Positions 1 to 7,677 of a DNA stretch of 57,807 nt are shown piece by piece. Source of the DNA: Sva-07 sp035527095. Lineage in GTDB: Bacteria > Actinomycetota > Acidimicrobiia > Acidimicrobiales > Ilumatobacteraceae. The stretch is taken from positions 1 to 57,807 of the forward strand of contig DATLBC010000022.1 in NCBI GenBank assembly GCA_035527095.1. Reading direction: 5' to 3'. Made by a program: the position numbers and the translations under genes. Within the stretch, counting starts at the first letter, position 1. Each line of letters opens with the position of its first letter. A model generated the notes under the pieces. The model was not told the DNA's origin, did no database searches, and worked only from the letters and a program-made list of their open reading frames with translations.

Positions 1-241
1 CATGCCGCAGCGCTGCGATGTCGAGCAGATCGACATCGGCGAACCGAGGCGAATGTGCAACGCCGCGGTCGATGCAGCGGGCGACGGTCTCCTCGGCGGC
101 GTCGACGTCCTTGTCGACGAAGAAGACCTTGGACCCCTGCAGCGCGAACTCCTCGACCATCGCACTGCCGATCCCCGAAGCGCCACCGGTGATGAAGACG
201 CCACGGTCGGCGAGCGATGGGTAGTTGGCGTAGCGAGTCAT
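1..241 (-). CDS. SDR family oxidoreductase, N-terminal part (runs off window)
   Basis: This is the first 80 codons of a short-chain dehydrogenase/reductase read on the minus strand from ATG at 241; the rest lies outside the window. Near residues 18-25 it carries the Rossmann dinucleotide-binding motif TGGASGIG, followed by a beta strand ending in FFVDKD. An acidic residue at that place usually favours NAD(H) over NADP(H). SDRs use a Ser-Tyr-Lys catalytic set; that part is missing here. The substrate cannot be inferred. Confidence 0.85.
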   Translation of the reverse strand, partial: MTRYANYPSLADRGVFITGGASGIGSAMVEEFALQGSKVFFVDKDVDAAEETVARCIDRGVAHSPRFADVDLLDIAALRH

Positions 242-437
242 GTCGTCTCCTCGATTTCGTCGGTCGTGGTCATCAGCATCGCAGGACTTCTTCCGCAGAG
301 GCGGTCATCCTCAGTCTGCGGTCGAGCGGCAGAGTGCCAGACGGCAACGTCCATGTACTTCAGCAAGACGGTGTCGGTCGATGGCCGGCCCGTGACTGTT
401 GGTTTGGTTCCCGAGTGCCAGGTCCATGACACGGTAG

Positions 438-470
438 AGGTCCCGGGTTCGAGTCCCGTCGTGCCCACCA
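438..470 (+). pseudogene. 3' fragment of a tRNA gene (T-arm, acceptor strand and CCA only)
   Basis: About 33 bases look like the 3' end of a tRNA: a T-loop TTCGAGT flanked by GGG and CCC, an acceptor strand CGTGCCC, discriminator A and an encoded CCA. A matching 5' acceptor strand (GGGCACG) is not found in the 80 bases upstream. A short GGTAGAG just before it resembles a D-loop, as if the anticodon arm had been deleted. It cannot fold as a whole tRNA. Such 3' tRNA ends are typical leftovers of integrase attachment sites; that origin is inference. The rest of 242-587 shows no gene. Confidence 0.5.
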
Positions 471-587
471 CTGGAGCCCTGGTGCGGAGCAATCCGACCG
501 GGGCTTCGTCGCGTCTGGGACGTGATGATCGGGAGCTGGGCTTGGGTATCGCGATGTGCGGGTCGCGCCCGCGCCGGGTGCGTCATG

Positions 588-1112
588 TCACAACTGGCGC
601 TCCATGAACCGCCAGTTGTGATGGAGTTCGCTGGGAACTTCTGCGCCGTCATAGATGGGCCGGTCTTGGAACCCCTCGGCTTCGTAGAGCCGGTGTGCCG
701 ACGTCATGAACGGGCCGGAGTCGAGCCGCATGCTCGCATACCCGTAGGACTCAGCGTCCGCGATCAGACGTCTCACGATGGTGATTCCCAGCCCGCCGCC
801 ACGCTGGTCCGGCCGCACGAAGACCCGCTTCATCTCCGATGCTCCATCGCTGGTTCGACGGACGCCGCCCATGCCGACGACCCGCCCATCGCGGTGAACG
901 GTGTAGAACACGCCCTCGGGTGGCTCGGCGTCGCACAGCTTGTCGAGTGTGGCGGCCACATAGTCGGGGATCGGCTGTCCCAGGAGCGCTGGCAGGCTGA
1001 TCCCGAAGTCGTGTCGGATGTTCGCATCCAGCCAGTCGAGGTACTCGACGTTCAGTTCTGTCAACATCGCGTGATCGCGGCGGGCGTCAGCGGGTAGGAA
1101 TGTGATCTCCAT
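588..1112 (-). CDS. GNAT family N-acetyltransferase
   Basis: This 174-aa protein has the GCN5-related acetyltransferase fold. The acetyl-CoA pyrophosphate-binding motif A is visible as QRGGGLG at residues 103-109, after the strand EMKRVFVRPD, and a C-terminal motif B-like stretch HRLYEAEGF follows. Enzymes of this family move an acetyl group from acetyl-CoA to an amine. Length is normal for a single-domain GNAT. It stands alone between the partial SDR and a SnoaL-like gene on the other strand, so context does not suggest a substrate. Confidence 0.9.
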   Translation of the reverse strand: MEITFLPADARRDHAMLTELNVEYLDWLDANIRHDFGISLPALLGQPIPDYVAATLDKLCDAEPPEGVFYTVHRDGRVVGMGGVRRTSDGASEMKRVFVRPDQRGGGLGITIVRRLIADAESYGYASMRLDSGPFMTSAHRLYEAEGFQDRPIYDGAEVPSELHHNWRFMERQL

Positions 1113-1467
1113 GCAACGCCCTTACGTCCGTTGTCGAGCATCGAAGCTTCAACATGCTCTGCTCGGTGTGACTCACCTGTTGGCGACCGGCAACTCGATG
1201 CCCTGAATGGCAAGCGCAACCGTACCCGGAAGCGGATGCTCCGACGTGACGGGGGCTGGATGGCTCACCTGGACGGCCACAGCGACACGTTGGTCCAGCG
1301 TTGTCGGAACTACTCGGAGGCCGCTGAGAGCCCCCGGTGTTGCCGCGCCAGGTCTCGATACGAGCAGCTTCGTGCATCCCAGAAGGACCGCTGACCGGAC
1401 GCGCCTGACGGCCGGCTCGGTCGCCCCCGACGGCGCAGGGAGCCTCAACTACACTCGGGAGCGCCTC
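1113..1467. other. Intergenic stretch with no recognisable gene
   Basis: About 355 bases between the starts of the divergent GNAT and SnoaL-like genes. Open frames cross it on both strands, but their translations are Arg/Ser/Pro-rich and match no family I know. A possible Shine-Dalgarno (CGGGAG) sits just before the ATG at 1468. I see no RNA gene or clear hairpin. Confidence 0.4.
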
Positions 1468-1878
1468 ATGACCGATCAAACACCAGACGAGCAGACCGTC
1501 AAGCTTCTCGTAGAACAACTGATCACTGCGGCTGGCACCAATGACCTCGACACGTTCGAGGGGATGATGGCCACCCACGCCAACATCGGCTGGGCGTCCC
1601 TCCGAGATGGCGAGTGGACCACCTCCACCATGACCGCCGAGGATTGGATTGCTGAAGCGAGAGCAGACGTCGATCCGATCATCTACGCCGAGCCGGTCGA
1701 TGACTGGACCGTTCATGTCGACGGCGGGCATCTTGCCTTCGTCAGAGCCGACGCCGTGTTACACATCGATGGTCGACCTGAACGCCACAACATCGACTAC
1801 TTCACCCTCATCAAACATGACGGAGTGTGGAAATTCCTCACCGTCTCCTATGCAGGACGACCCGCCCTTCGCGACTGA
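1468..1878 (+). CDS. SnoaL-like / NTF2-fold protein
   Basis: This 136-aa protein has the length and pattern of the NTF2-like (SnoaL) superfamily: an N-terminal helix (VKLLVEQLITAAGTNDLDTFEGMMA), then beta strands ending in the typical WKFLTVSY. Family members are small cone-shaped proteins that act as isomerases, cyclases, dehydratases or binding proteins. I chose ATG 1468 because it has a GGGAG about seven bases upstream; the frame stays open upstream but with implausible sequence. Function unknown; it stands alone. Confidence 0.75.
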   Translation: MTDQTPDEQTVKLLVEQLITAAGTNDLDTFEGMMATHANIGWASLRDGEWTTSTMTAEDWIAEARADVDPIIYAEPVDDWTVHVDGGHLAFVRADAVLHIDGRPERHNIDYFTLIKHDGVWKFLTVSYAGRPALRD

Positions 1879-2055
1879 AGGCCGCCTGAGCAGCCACAGA
1901 TGACGGAGCCCCGTACAGATCGGTTGAACCTACCGTGATAGCCGACCGATAACTGCGGGACGGATCACGTGTGTGTCGACCGGCACACCGAATCTTCGTA
2001 CCGTTTCGCTGAGCGGAGTTCACAAGTGCCCGTGACCTCCGCTGAAGGGAACGGC

Positions 2056-2268
2056 ATGAGAGATCGACTTGTGTTGCTCGCGGTATTCGGGCTCCTCCTC
2101 GCGGCATGCGGTTCGGCCGAAAGCGGCACAGGAAGCGACGTGGCTGCCGGCAACACCACGGCGGCCGTTGTCAACGGGTCACCGACTTCGGCATCCCCCA
2201 CGGCGGCTGGTCAGCAGACAACGCCAACATCTCAGGTGCCTGACCTCAGGGAAGCGCGACGATGGTGA
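2056..2268 (+). CDS. Short putative lipoprotein, possibly a truncated gene
   Basis: This 70-aa frame begins with a lipoprotein signal: basic start MRDR, hydrophobic core and lipobox LAAC with the lipidated Cys near residue 17. After that it has only a Ser/Thr/Ala-rich linker and then stops. A Shine-Dalgarno GAAGGGA precedes the ATG. The signal plus linker is what one expects at the front of a larger solute-binding lipoprotein, but no folded domain follows and the end overlaps the 3' end of the convergent gene by 23 bases. It may be a real small surface lipoprotein or the remnant of a longer one. Confidence 0.5.
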   Translation: MRDRLVLLAVFGLLLAACGSAESGTGSDVAAGNTTAAVVNGSPTSASPTAAGQQTTPTSQVPDLREARRW

Positions 2269-3979
2269 CCTTTCCAGTCGATCCGTCGAGCGTGATCGTC
2301 GCCCCGTCAGGGATGCGCCGAGTTGCGTCGGCGATCGACGGAACACATGGAATGCCGAGTTCGCGACTCACGATCACGGCATGGGTGCCGACCGCGCCGA
2401 TGTTGGTGATGACACCACCGGCGGCGAGGAAGAGCGGTGTCCACGACGGGTCGGTCGACTCGGCGATCAGGATGTCACCGGGTTCGAGTCGCTCGCCGTC
2501 GTCGAGATCGTGCAGCACCCGGGCGGTACCGGTGACGGTGCCAGGAGAACCGGCCACACCGCTGAGCACGTCCCCGACGGCCACTCGCTCCGCAGTGAGG
2601 GAATCCTTGCGCCTCCACTCGCTCAGCGGGGGCACAATCATGTCGACGATGTACGGCGGCTCGAGCTCGTACAACGACAGGTAGTCCTGCTCACGCTCGG
2701 CGAGCCGCTCGGTGAAGGCGGCGGGCTCGGCGAGCCAGTCGTCGGTCTCGTCGGCCAGCAGCATGAACACCTGGCGGACGTGGCCAAGGTGACCGGCTGC
2801 GACGGCGCGGCGCCCGAGCTCGAGGAAGCACTCGCGGATCTCGCCGACGACACGGATGTGGTTGCTCTTGCACCGCTCACGCGCGGCCATGAACACGGCG
2901 AGCGAGTTGACCGCCGCGAGGAACGTGCCCTGGGTCTCGGGATCACCGGCGAAGGTCTGGCTGTAGCGCTCGATGAGCCGCTGCCGCTCGGCCGCGCCGG
3001 CGGCAAGCGTGGTTGCCGGATCGTGGTCGTCGCCTGCGCCGCGGACCTTGTCGATCGCCTGGGCCAGCAGAAGCGGACGGGACTCGTAGCTCCACGAGTA
3101 CGGGTCGTACTCGTTGGGGCCTCGACTGCCGTGCACGTACATGAACTCCTCGATCGCAGCGGTGAACTGCGTCGCCTCGGCGGACCCGGACTCCGCGATG
3201 CGGCCGAATACACCCTCGTGGCCTTGCGCGAACGCCGCCTGGAGCTCGTTGCTTGCGTTGACCTGCCGCGAGAGCTTGAAGATGCGACCCGCGATGTCGG
3301 CCGAGTCGACGTCGCCGATCCCAGTGATCAGCTTGCCCATCGCGGTCGGATCGTCGGTGACGAGCGTCGGCAGGATGCCGTTGCCGATCGAACTGCCGAG
3401 CGCCGCCCACACGACCTGTGAGAAGGTGGCCCGGAGGTAGCGCTGCATCGTGCGGGCGCGGGAGAGCAGCTGGCGGTCGGTGAGCGTCGACAGGTCGGGC
3501 CGGCTGTCGCGTAGCGCCTTGACCTCGGGCTTCTGGCGGTCGATCTCGGGCACGTTCGGCGTGCTCAGGCACCAGGCGATCGTCGCCTGCAGCTTGTCGA
3601 AGTGGCGCTGCGAATCGTGCCAGTCTGCTGGGACGTAGGCAGGAATCTCCTGGCTCTCGGTGTCGAAGAAGGTGTTGTCGATCGCCTCCCAACCCGCTCC
3701 GGACCGGATGCCGAAGAGGCGCGACTGGGTGAGCGAGATGTAGAAGTACCCGCCGAAGAGCCCGAAGCTCTCGGGCCACTTCTGGTCGTACTCCAGGGCG
3801 TCGAACACGCCCATCTGTTCGAATCCGTCGACGCAGCCTCGAACCATGCCGGGTTCGCAGCAGAACGTCCACCCGATCGGGCTCACCGGGTCGGCGAGCA
3901 CCTCACCTGCGTTGCCCCGGGTGTAGTCCGGAAAGCGTTCGTTCGGAACGCGGTCGTAGATCCAGCGATCTCCGAGCAT
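2246..3979 (-). CDS. PEP-utilising enzyme mobile (phosphohistidine) domain protein, paralogue 1
   Basis: This 577-aa protein ends in the swivelling phosphohistidine domain known from PEP synthase, pyruvate phosphate dikinase and rifampicin phosphotransferase: the block GGVITNIGAVGTHAVIVSRE with the phospho-accepting His near residue 533. The first ~470 residues are helical and have no ATP-grasp motif, so this chain alone should not be able to make phosphohistidine from ATP. A paralogue with the same layout lies at 34515-36269. Phenylphosphate synthase is a known case where the His domain and the ATP-grasp domain are separate proteins; a similar split is possible here. The partner is not in the window. 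Confidence 0.8.
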   Translation of the reverse strand: MLGDRWIYDRVPNERFPDYTRGNAGEVLADPVSPIGWTFCCEPGMVRGCVDGFEQMGVFDALEYDQKWPESFGLFGGYFYISLTQSRLFGIRSGAGWEAIDNTFFDTESQEIPAYVPADWHDSQRHFDKLQATIAWCLSTPNVPEIDRQKPEVKALRDSRPDLSTLTDRQLLSRARTMQRYLRATFSQVVWAALGSSIGNGILPTLVTDDPTAMGKLITGIGDVDSADIAGRIFKLSRQVNASNELQAAFAQGHEGVFGRIAESGSAEATQFTAAIEEFMYVHGSRGPNEYDPYSWSYESRPLLLAQAIDKVRGAGDDHDPATTLAAGAAERQRLIERYSQTFAGDPETQGTFLAAVNSLAVFMAARERCKSNHIRVVGEIRECFLELGRRAVAAGHLGHVRQVFMLLADETDDWLAEPAAFTERLAEREQDYLSLYELEPPYIVDMIVPPLSEWRRKDSLTAERVAVGDVLSGVAGSPGTVTGTARVLHDLDDGERLEPGDILIAESTDPSWTPLFLAAGGVITNIGAVGTHAVIVSRELGIPCVPSIADATRRIPDGATITLDGSTGKVTIVALP

Positions 3980-4193
3980 GTCTGATCCCCCCAGGAGGTA
4001 GCTGTCGAGTTGACGGTCGGGCGAACCCTACTGGGGGCCATCTCCACGGGCCAATCCTCGAACCGTTGCTCCCCTTCGTCGTCGGCGAGCCCCAGCGGCG
4101 AAACTTCTGCGGCCACCGTCGTGGGAATCGTTCGATGGCGACCACGACACGCACCAACAACACGGGCCAACAACGCAACCCATGAGGAGACCG

Positions 4194-4724
4194 ATGAGCG
4201 AGCCGAGCGACGACACCGGGTACACCGACAGCTACGAGGATGTCTCGGTCTTCACTCTGTCGGGCGATCGGGAAGCCGTGCTGCTCGACACGCAGACCGA
4301 GTGCACCTTCATGTGGACCACCACGACCGGTGATCCGGTCGGCGTGATCATGAACTTCGTGTACCACGACAACGCCTTCTGGCTCACCTGCACTCGGCGG
4401 CGCAAACGCGTTCCCGCCATCGAGGCGCGACCTCGAGTGGCGATCGCCGTCAGCAGCCGCGGTACCGACATCGGCATCAGTCAGGCGATCACGTACAAGG
4501 GCAACGCAACCGTGCTCGACGATCGTGCAACCCTCGACTGGCTCTACCCGCTGCTGGCCCGCAAGGTCCGCCCCACCGATGAAGCAGCGCAGGCGGCATT
4601 CGTCCACCACCTCGATTCACCTGGCCGTGTGGTGATCCGCATCGATCCCGACACCCGCATCGGGTTCGACTCCGAAGCGATGTTCGCCAACTCCCCCGCG
4701 GGCACGACCACTACCAGGGTCTGA
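4194..4724 (+). CDS. Pyridoxamine 5'-phosphate oxidase-like FMN-binding protein
   Basis: This 176-aa protein has the split-barrel PNPOx-like fold: after a short acidic N-terminus come the strands around FMWTTTTGDPVGVIMN and FWLTCTRRRKRVPAIEARPRVAIAVSS, which is the usual pattern of F420/FMN-dependent pyridoxamine oxidase relatives in actinobacteria. I chose ATG 4194 because GAGGAGA lies just before it; an ATG at 4182 would place that Shine-Dalgarno inside the gene. It is the first gene of a three-gene run with two Rieske oxygenases (2 nt gap to the next). It may reduce or oxidise an intermediate of that route, or simply bind flavin or F420. Confidence 0.8.
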   Translation: MSEPSDDTGYTDSYEDVSVFTLSGDREAVLLDTQTECTFMWTTTTGDPVGVIMNFVYHDNAFWLTCTRRRKRVPAIEARPRVAIAVSSRGTDIGISQAITYKGNATVLDDRATLDWLYPLLARKVRPTDEAAQAAFVHHLDSPGRVVIRIDPDTRIGFDSEAMFANSPAGTTTTRV

Positions 4725-4726
4725 GC

Positions 4727-6007
4727 ATGAACCCCGCTCTGGTGGATCGCATCCTCGCTGACATGCGATTCGAGTTCGCCCGCACGGCCCCACCGGAGGA
4801 CTTCCCGGCATTTCACGACATCTCGACGCAGCGACACATCAGCGACGAGTTCCACGATCTCGAGCAGGAGTTCCTCTGGCCCAACACCTGGGTGATCGCC
4901 GGCCGAGCCGAAGATGTCGCCGAGCCGGGCGACTACGTCACGTTCGACGACCTCGGTGTGCCGTTGCTGATCGTTCGTGGCACGGACGGCGAGATCCGCT
5001 GCTTCTACAACACGTGCCAACACCGCGGCGCTCCGGTGGTCCGCGATACGAGAGGTTCCGCTCGTCGGCTGCGTTGCCAGTACCACTCGTGGACCTATGA
5101 GATCGACGGCGGCACGTTGGTGTCGGTGCCCGATGAACGCGATTTCGTTGACCTCGACTGGGAGCAGCGTTGTCTGCCACAGGCCAGTTGTGACACCGCG
5201 GCCGGCTTCGTCTTCGTCAATCGGAACCCCGATGCCACACCGCTGCGCGACTGGCTCGGGCCCGCCTGGGAAATGCTGGAGCCCTTCCAGGGAGATCGGC
5301 TGCGCGAGGTCTACCGCGAGTCACGCATCGTCCCCTGCAACTGGAAGGTCACCGCCGAAGCGTTCTTGGAGGTGTACCACTTCCGCCACATCCACTCCCA
5401 CGACGGCGTGAGCGTGCTCGACAATCGCGGCGCAGCGATGGGCCTGTACCCGCACGGCCACAGCCGGATGATCACACCGTTCTCCGCCCAGCACTGCGCA
5501 CGGATCGGGCTACGAGCGTGGGATGACTGGAAGCATCTCGATCAGACTCCGTTCGCAACGATCGATGGCGTGTCGCCGATGGTCGACTGCACCAGCACCG
5601 CAGTCAGCCTGTTCCCCAACGCGATCATCCCGCTCGGTCGGATCGGCTTTCCGATCAACCTGTTCTGGCCGATCGACAAGCACACGACCCGCCTCGACTG
5701 GATCTACTACGCACTGCCACCCGAGGGCGACGACGCCTTCGATCCCGACGCACTCCCGGAGCACTGGAAGCACCGACGTGGCGTCTACAACCAGATCATG
5801 GCCGAGGACGAGCGCAACATGGCGCCGATGCAACGCTCGATGGAGTCGCCGGCCTTGCGCGGCATTCCCATCAACTATCAGGAACGACGAATCTGGCATC
5901 TCCACGAGGAAATCGACCGGGTGATCGGGGCGGAGCGCATCCCGGAGCAACTCCGGATGCAACAGCTGCTCGGCCCACATCTCGAACCGGTCGATGCGCG
6001 ATCATGA
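4727..6007 (+). CDS. Rieske non-haem iron oxygenase, alpha subunit (RHO 1)
   Basis: This 426-aa protein is a ring-hydroxylating oxygenase alpha subunit. The N-terminal Rieske [2Fe-2S] site is C97-x-H99 and C117-xx-H120 (CQHRG ... CQYHSW). The catalytic mononuclear iron site follows as NWKVTAEAFLEVYHFRHIH, with H218 and H223 as likely ligands. Such enzymes take electrons from a ferredoxin or reductase and insert oxygen into aromatic, terpenoid, quaternary-ammonium or similar substrates. It lies between the PNPOx-like gene and a second Rieske oxygenase, so the two oxygenases may act on the same pathway. No beta subunit is next to it. Confidence 0.93.
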   Translation: MNPALVDRILADMRFEFARTAPPEDFPAFHDISTQRHISDEFHDLEQEFLWPNTWVIAGRAEDVAEPGDYVTFDDLGVPLLIVRGTDGEIRCFYNTCQHRGAPVVRDTRGSARRLRCQYHSWTYEIDGGTLVSVPDERDFVDLDWEQRCLPQASCDTAAGFVFVNRNPDATPLRDWLGPAWEMLEPFQGDRLREVYRESRIVPCNWKVTAEAFLEVYHFRHIHSHDGVSVLDNRGAAMGLYPHGHSRMITPFSAQHCARIGLRAWDDWKHLDQTPFATIDGVSPMVDCTSTAVSLFPNAIIPLGRIGFPINLFWPIDKHTTRLDWIYYALPPEGDDAFDPDALPEHWKHRRGVYNQIMAEDERNMAPMQRSMESPALRGIPINYQERRIWHLHEEIDRVIGAERIPEQLRMQQLLGPHLEPVDARS

Positions 6008-6011
6008 ACGA

Positions 6012-7622
6012 ATGACCGAGACGATCACCGGCACCAACCGCTCGGCGGGCATCAGCCTGTCCGAGCTACTCGACGCCGACTCCCACCCGGTGACGGACCT
6101 CCTGCGCAACGAATCGCGCATCGGGGTACGGGAGGGAAACACGCGTATCCCGGCGTGGTACTACACCTCGCCCGAGTTCCATGCGCTCGAGGTCGAGAAG
6201 CTGTGGAGCCGGGTCTGGCAGCTGGCCTGCCTCGAAGAGGAGATCCCGAACGTCGGCGACTACCACGTCTACGAGATCGCCGACATGTCGTTCCTGGTCG
6301 TGCGCACGACCGACGGGATCAAGGCGTACCGCAACGCCTGCCTGCACCGCGGGCGACGGCTTCGTGAGACGAACGGGCAGGGCGCCAAGAACTTGCGCTG
6401 CGCCTTTCATGGGTGGTCATGGAATCTCGACGGGTCGCTCAAGGAGATCCCCTGCGAGTGGGACTTCCCGAGCGTCACGGCCACCGATTACTCGCTACCC
6501 GAGGCGTTGGTCGACACCTGGCACGGTTTCGTGTTCATCAACCCCGACCGCAACGCCGGCCCGCTCGCCGAGCACCTCGCCGGGCTCGAGGAGCACTTCG
6601 CCGGGTACCCGTTCGAGCGGCGGGTCAAGGTCGCGCACGTCGAGAAGATCATGCGGGTCAACTGGAAGGCATGCCAGGAAGCGTTCATGGAGTCGTACCA
6701 CGTGGTCGCGACGCACCCCACGCTGATGGACTACCTCGGCGATGCCAACACTCGCTACGACACCTACACGAACTTCTCGAGGGCGATCTCTCCGCAGGGC
6801 ATCGAGAGCCCGCACCTCGACGGGATGACCCACTACGAGCGTCTCGACGACGCAAAGCAGTACGCCCGCTACCGACACCCGATGAACGGGCACATCTATG
6901 AACGTGTCGAGCTCGGCCGGGTCAGGGTCATCGACCTCGACGGCAACGAGAGCCTGTTCGACGACGACGGCAACCATCTGGTCGGGCCGGTCACCCAGGG
7001 CGACCCCCACCTGTGCAAGTGGATCGGCGGCCCGACGCCCGAAGGCGTCCTCGACGCACCGCCGAGCACGCCGGTGCCGCCCGAGGGCGTCGACGATCCG
7101 GCCGAGGTGCGGGCATGGATCGCCGCGCAACGCCGCGAGGCCCTGCGGGCCCAGTACGGCGACGAACTCGACCCCGAGCTGTTCAGCGACGCCGAGCTGA
7201 TCGACGCGATGTACTACTCGGTGTTCTCCAACTGGTCACCATGGGGCACGTTCAATGCGCTCTTCTACCGGTTCCGTCCGAACGGAAACAATCCCGATGA
7301 ATCGATCTTCGAAGTGATGATGTTCGTGCCGTGGAAGGACCAGTCGAACCGTCCGGCACCGGCGAAGGTGACTCGACTCGGCCCGGACGACGACTGGACG
7401 ATGGCCCCCGAACTCGGACCCACGTCCAAGATCTTCCAGCAGGACTCGATCAACCTGCCCCAGGTGCAGCGCGGGCTCAAGGCACTCGGGCAGGACGAGA
7501 TCGTCTTCGCCAACTACAACGAGACGAAGATCCGCCATTTCTGGGAGCACATGTACCACTGGCTCGAGATCGGCCCGACCAACGTCACCGAGACCCCGGT
7601 TGCGCACCCCGCCCAGCGATGA
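6012..7622 (+). CDS. Rieske non-haem iron oxygenase, alpha subunit (RHO 2), with an internal inserted module
   Basis: This 536-aa protein has the Rieske ligands C110/H112 and C130/H133 and the iron site NWKACQEAFMESYHVVATH (H230, H235). It is about 80-90 residues longer than its close relatives here because residues ~289-347 form an extra module with the motif DPHLCKW. That module matches the free-standing 89-aa protein at 20234-20503. I use ATG 6012, since its MTET... start lines up with the relatives; ATG 5994 in frame would overlap the gene before. The TGA stop is part of a 38-bp palindromic repeat beginning at 7618. Confidence 0.92.
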   Translation: MTETITGTNRSAGISLSELLDADSHPVTDLLRNESRIGVREGNTRIPAWYYTSPEFHALEVEKLWSRVWQLACLEEEIPNVGDYHVYEIADMSFLVVRTTDGIKAYRNACLHRGRRLRETNGQGAKNLRCAFHGWSWNLDGSLKEIPCEWDFPSVTATDYSLPEALVDTWHGFVFINPDRNAGPLAEHLAGLEEHFAGYPFERRVKVAHVEKIMRVNWKACQEAFMESYHVVATHPTLMDYLGDANTRYDTYTNFSRAISPQGIESPHLDGMTHYERLDDAKQYARYRHPMNGHIYERVELGRVRVIDLDGNESLFDDDGNHLVGPVTQGDPHLCKWIGGPTPEGVLDAPPSTPVPPEGVDDPAEVRAWIAAQRREALRAQYGDELDPELFSDAELIDAMYYSVFSNWSPWGTFNALFYRFRPNGNNPDESIFEVMMFVPWKDQSNRPAPAKVTRLGPDDDWTMAPELGPTSKIFQQDSINLPQVQRGLKALGQDEIVFANYNETKIRHFWEHMYHWLEIGPTNVTETPVAHPAQR

Positions 7623-7655
7623 GCGAACCGACCGCATACGGTCACCTCGCTCGTC
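7618..7655. repeat. 38-bp palindromic repeat, single copy
   Basis: This copy starts GATGAGCGAACC and ends CCTCGCTCGTC, so the arms can pair into a hairpin. The GATGAGC end overlaps the stop codon of the Rieske oxygenase at 6012-7622 (CGA TGA). Unlike most copies in this window it has no second copy 61 bases away. Confidence 0.85.
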
Positions 7656-7677
7656 ACAACCGGCATGGCGGGTGTGT

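Noticed and set aside
238..652. Small minus-strand frames with a GTRTRDL-like peptide
   Set aside because: This peptide is the well-known false translation of a tRNA T-arm; the DNA there is a tRNA fragment.
2069..3421. 450-codon plus-strand frame
   Set aside because: It lies opposite the phosphohistidine-domain gene and has no recognisable motif.
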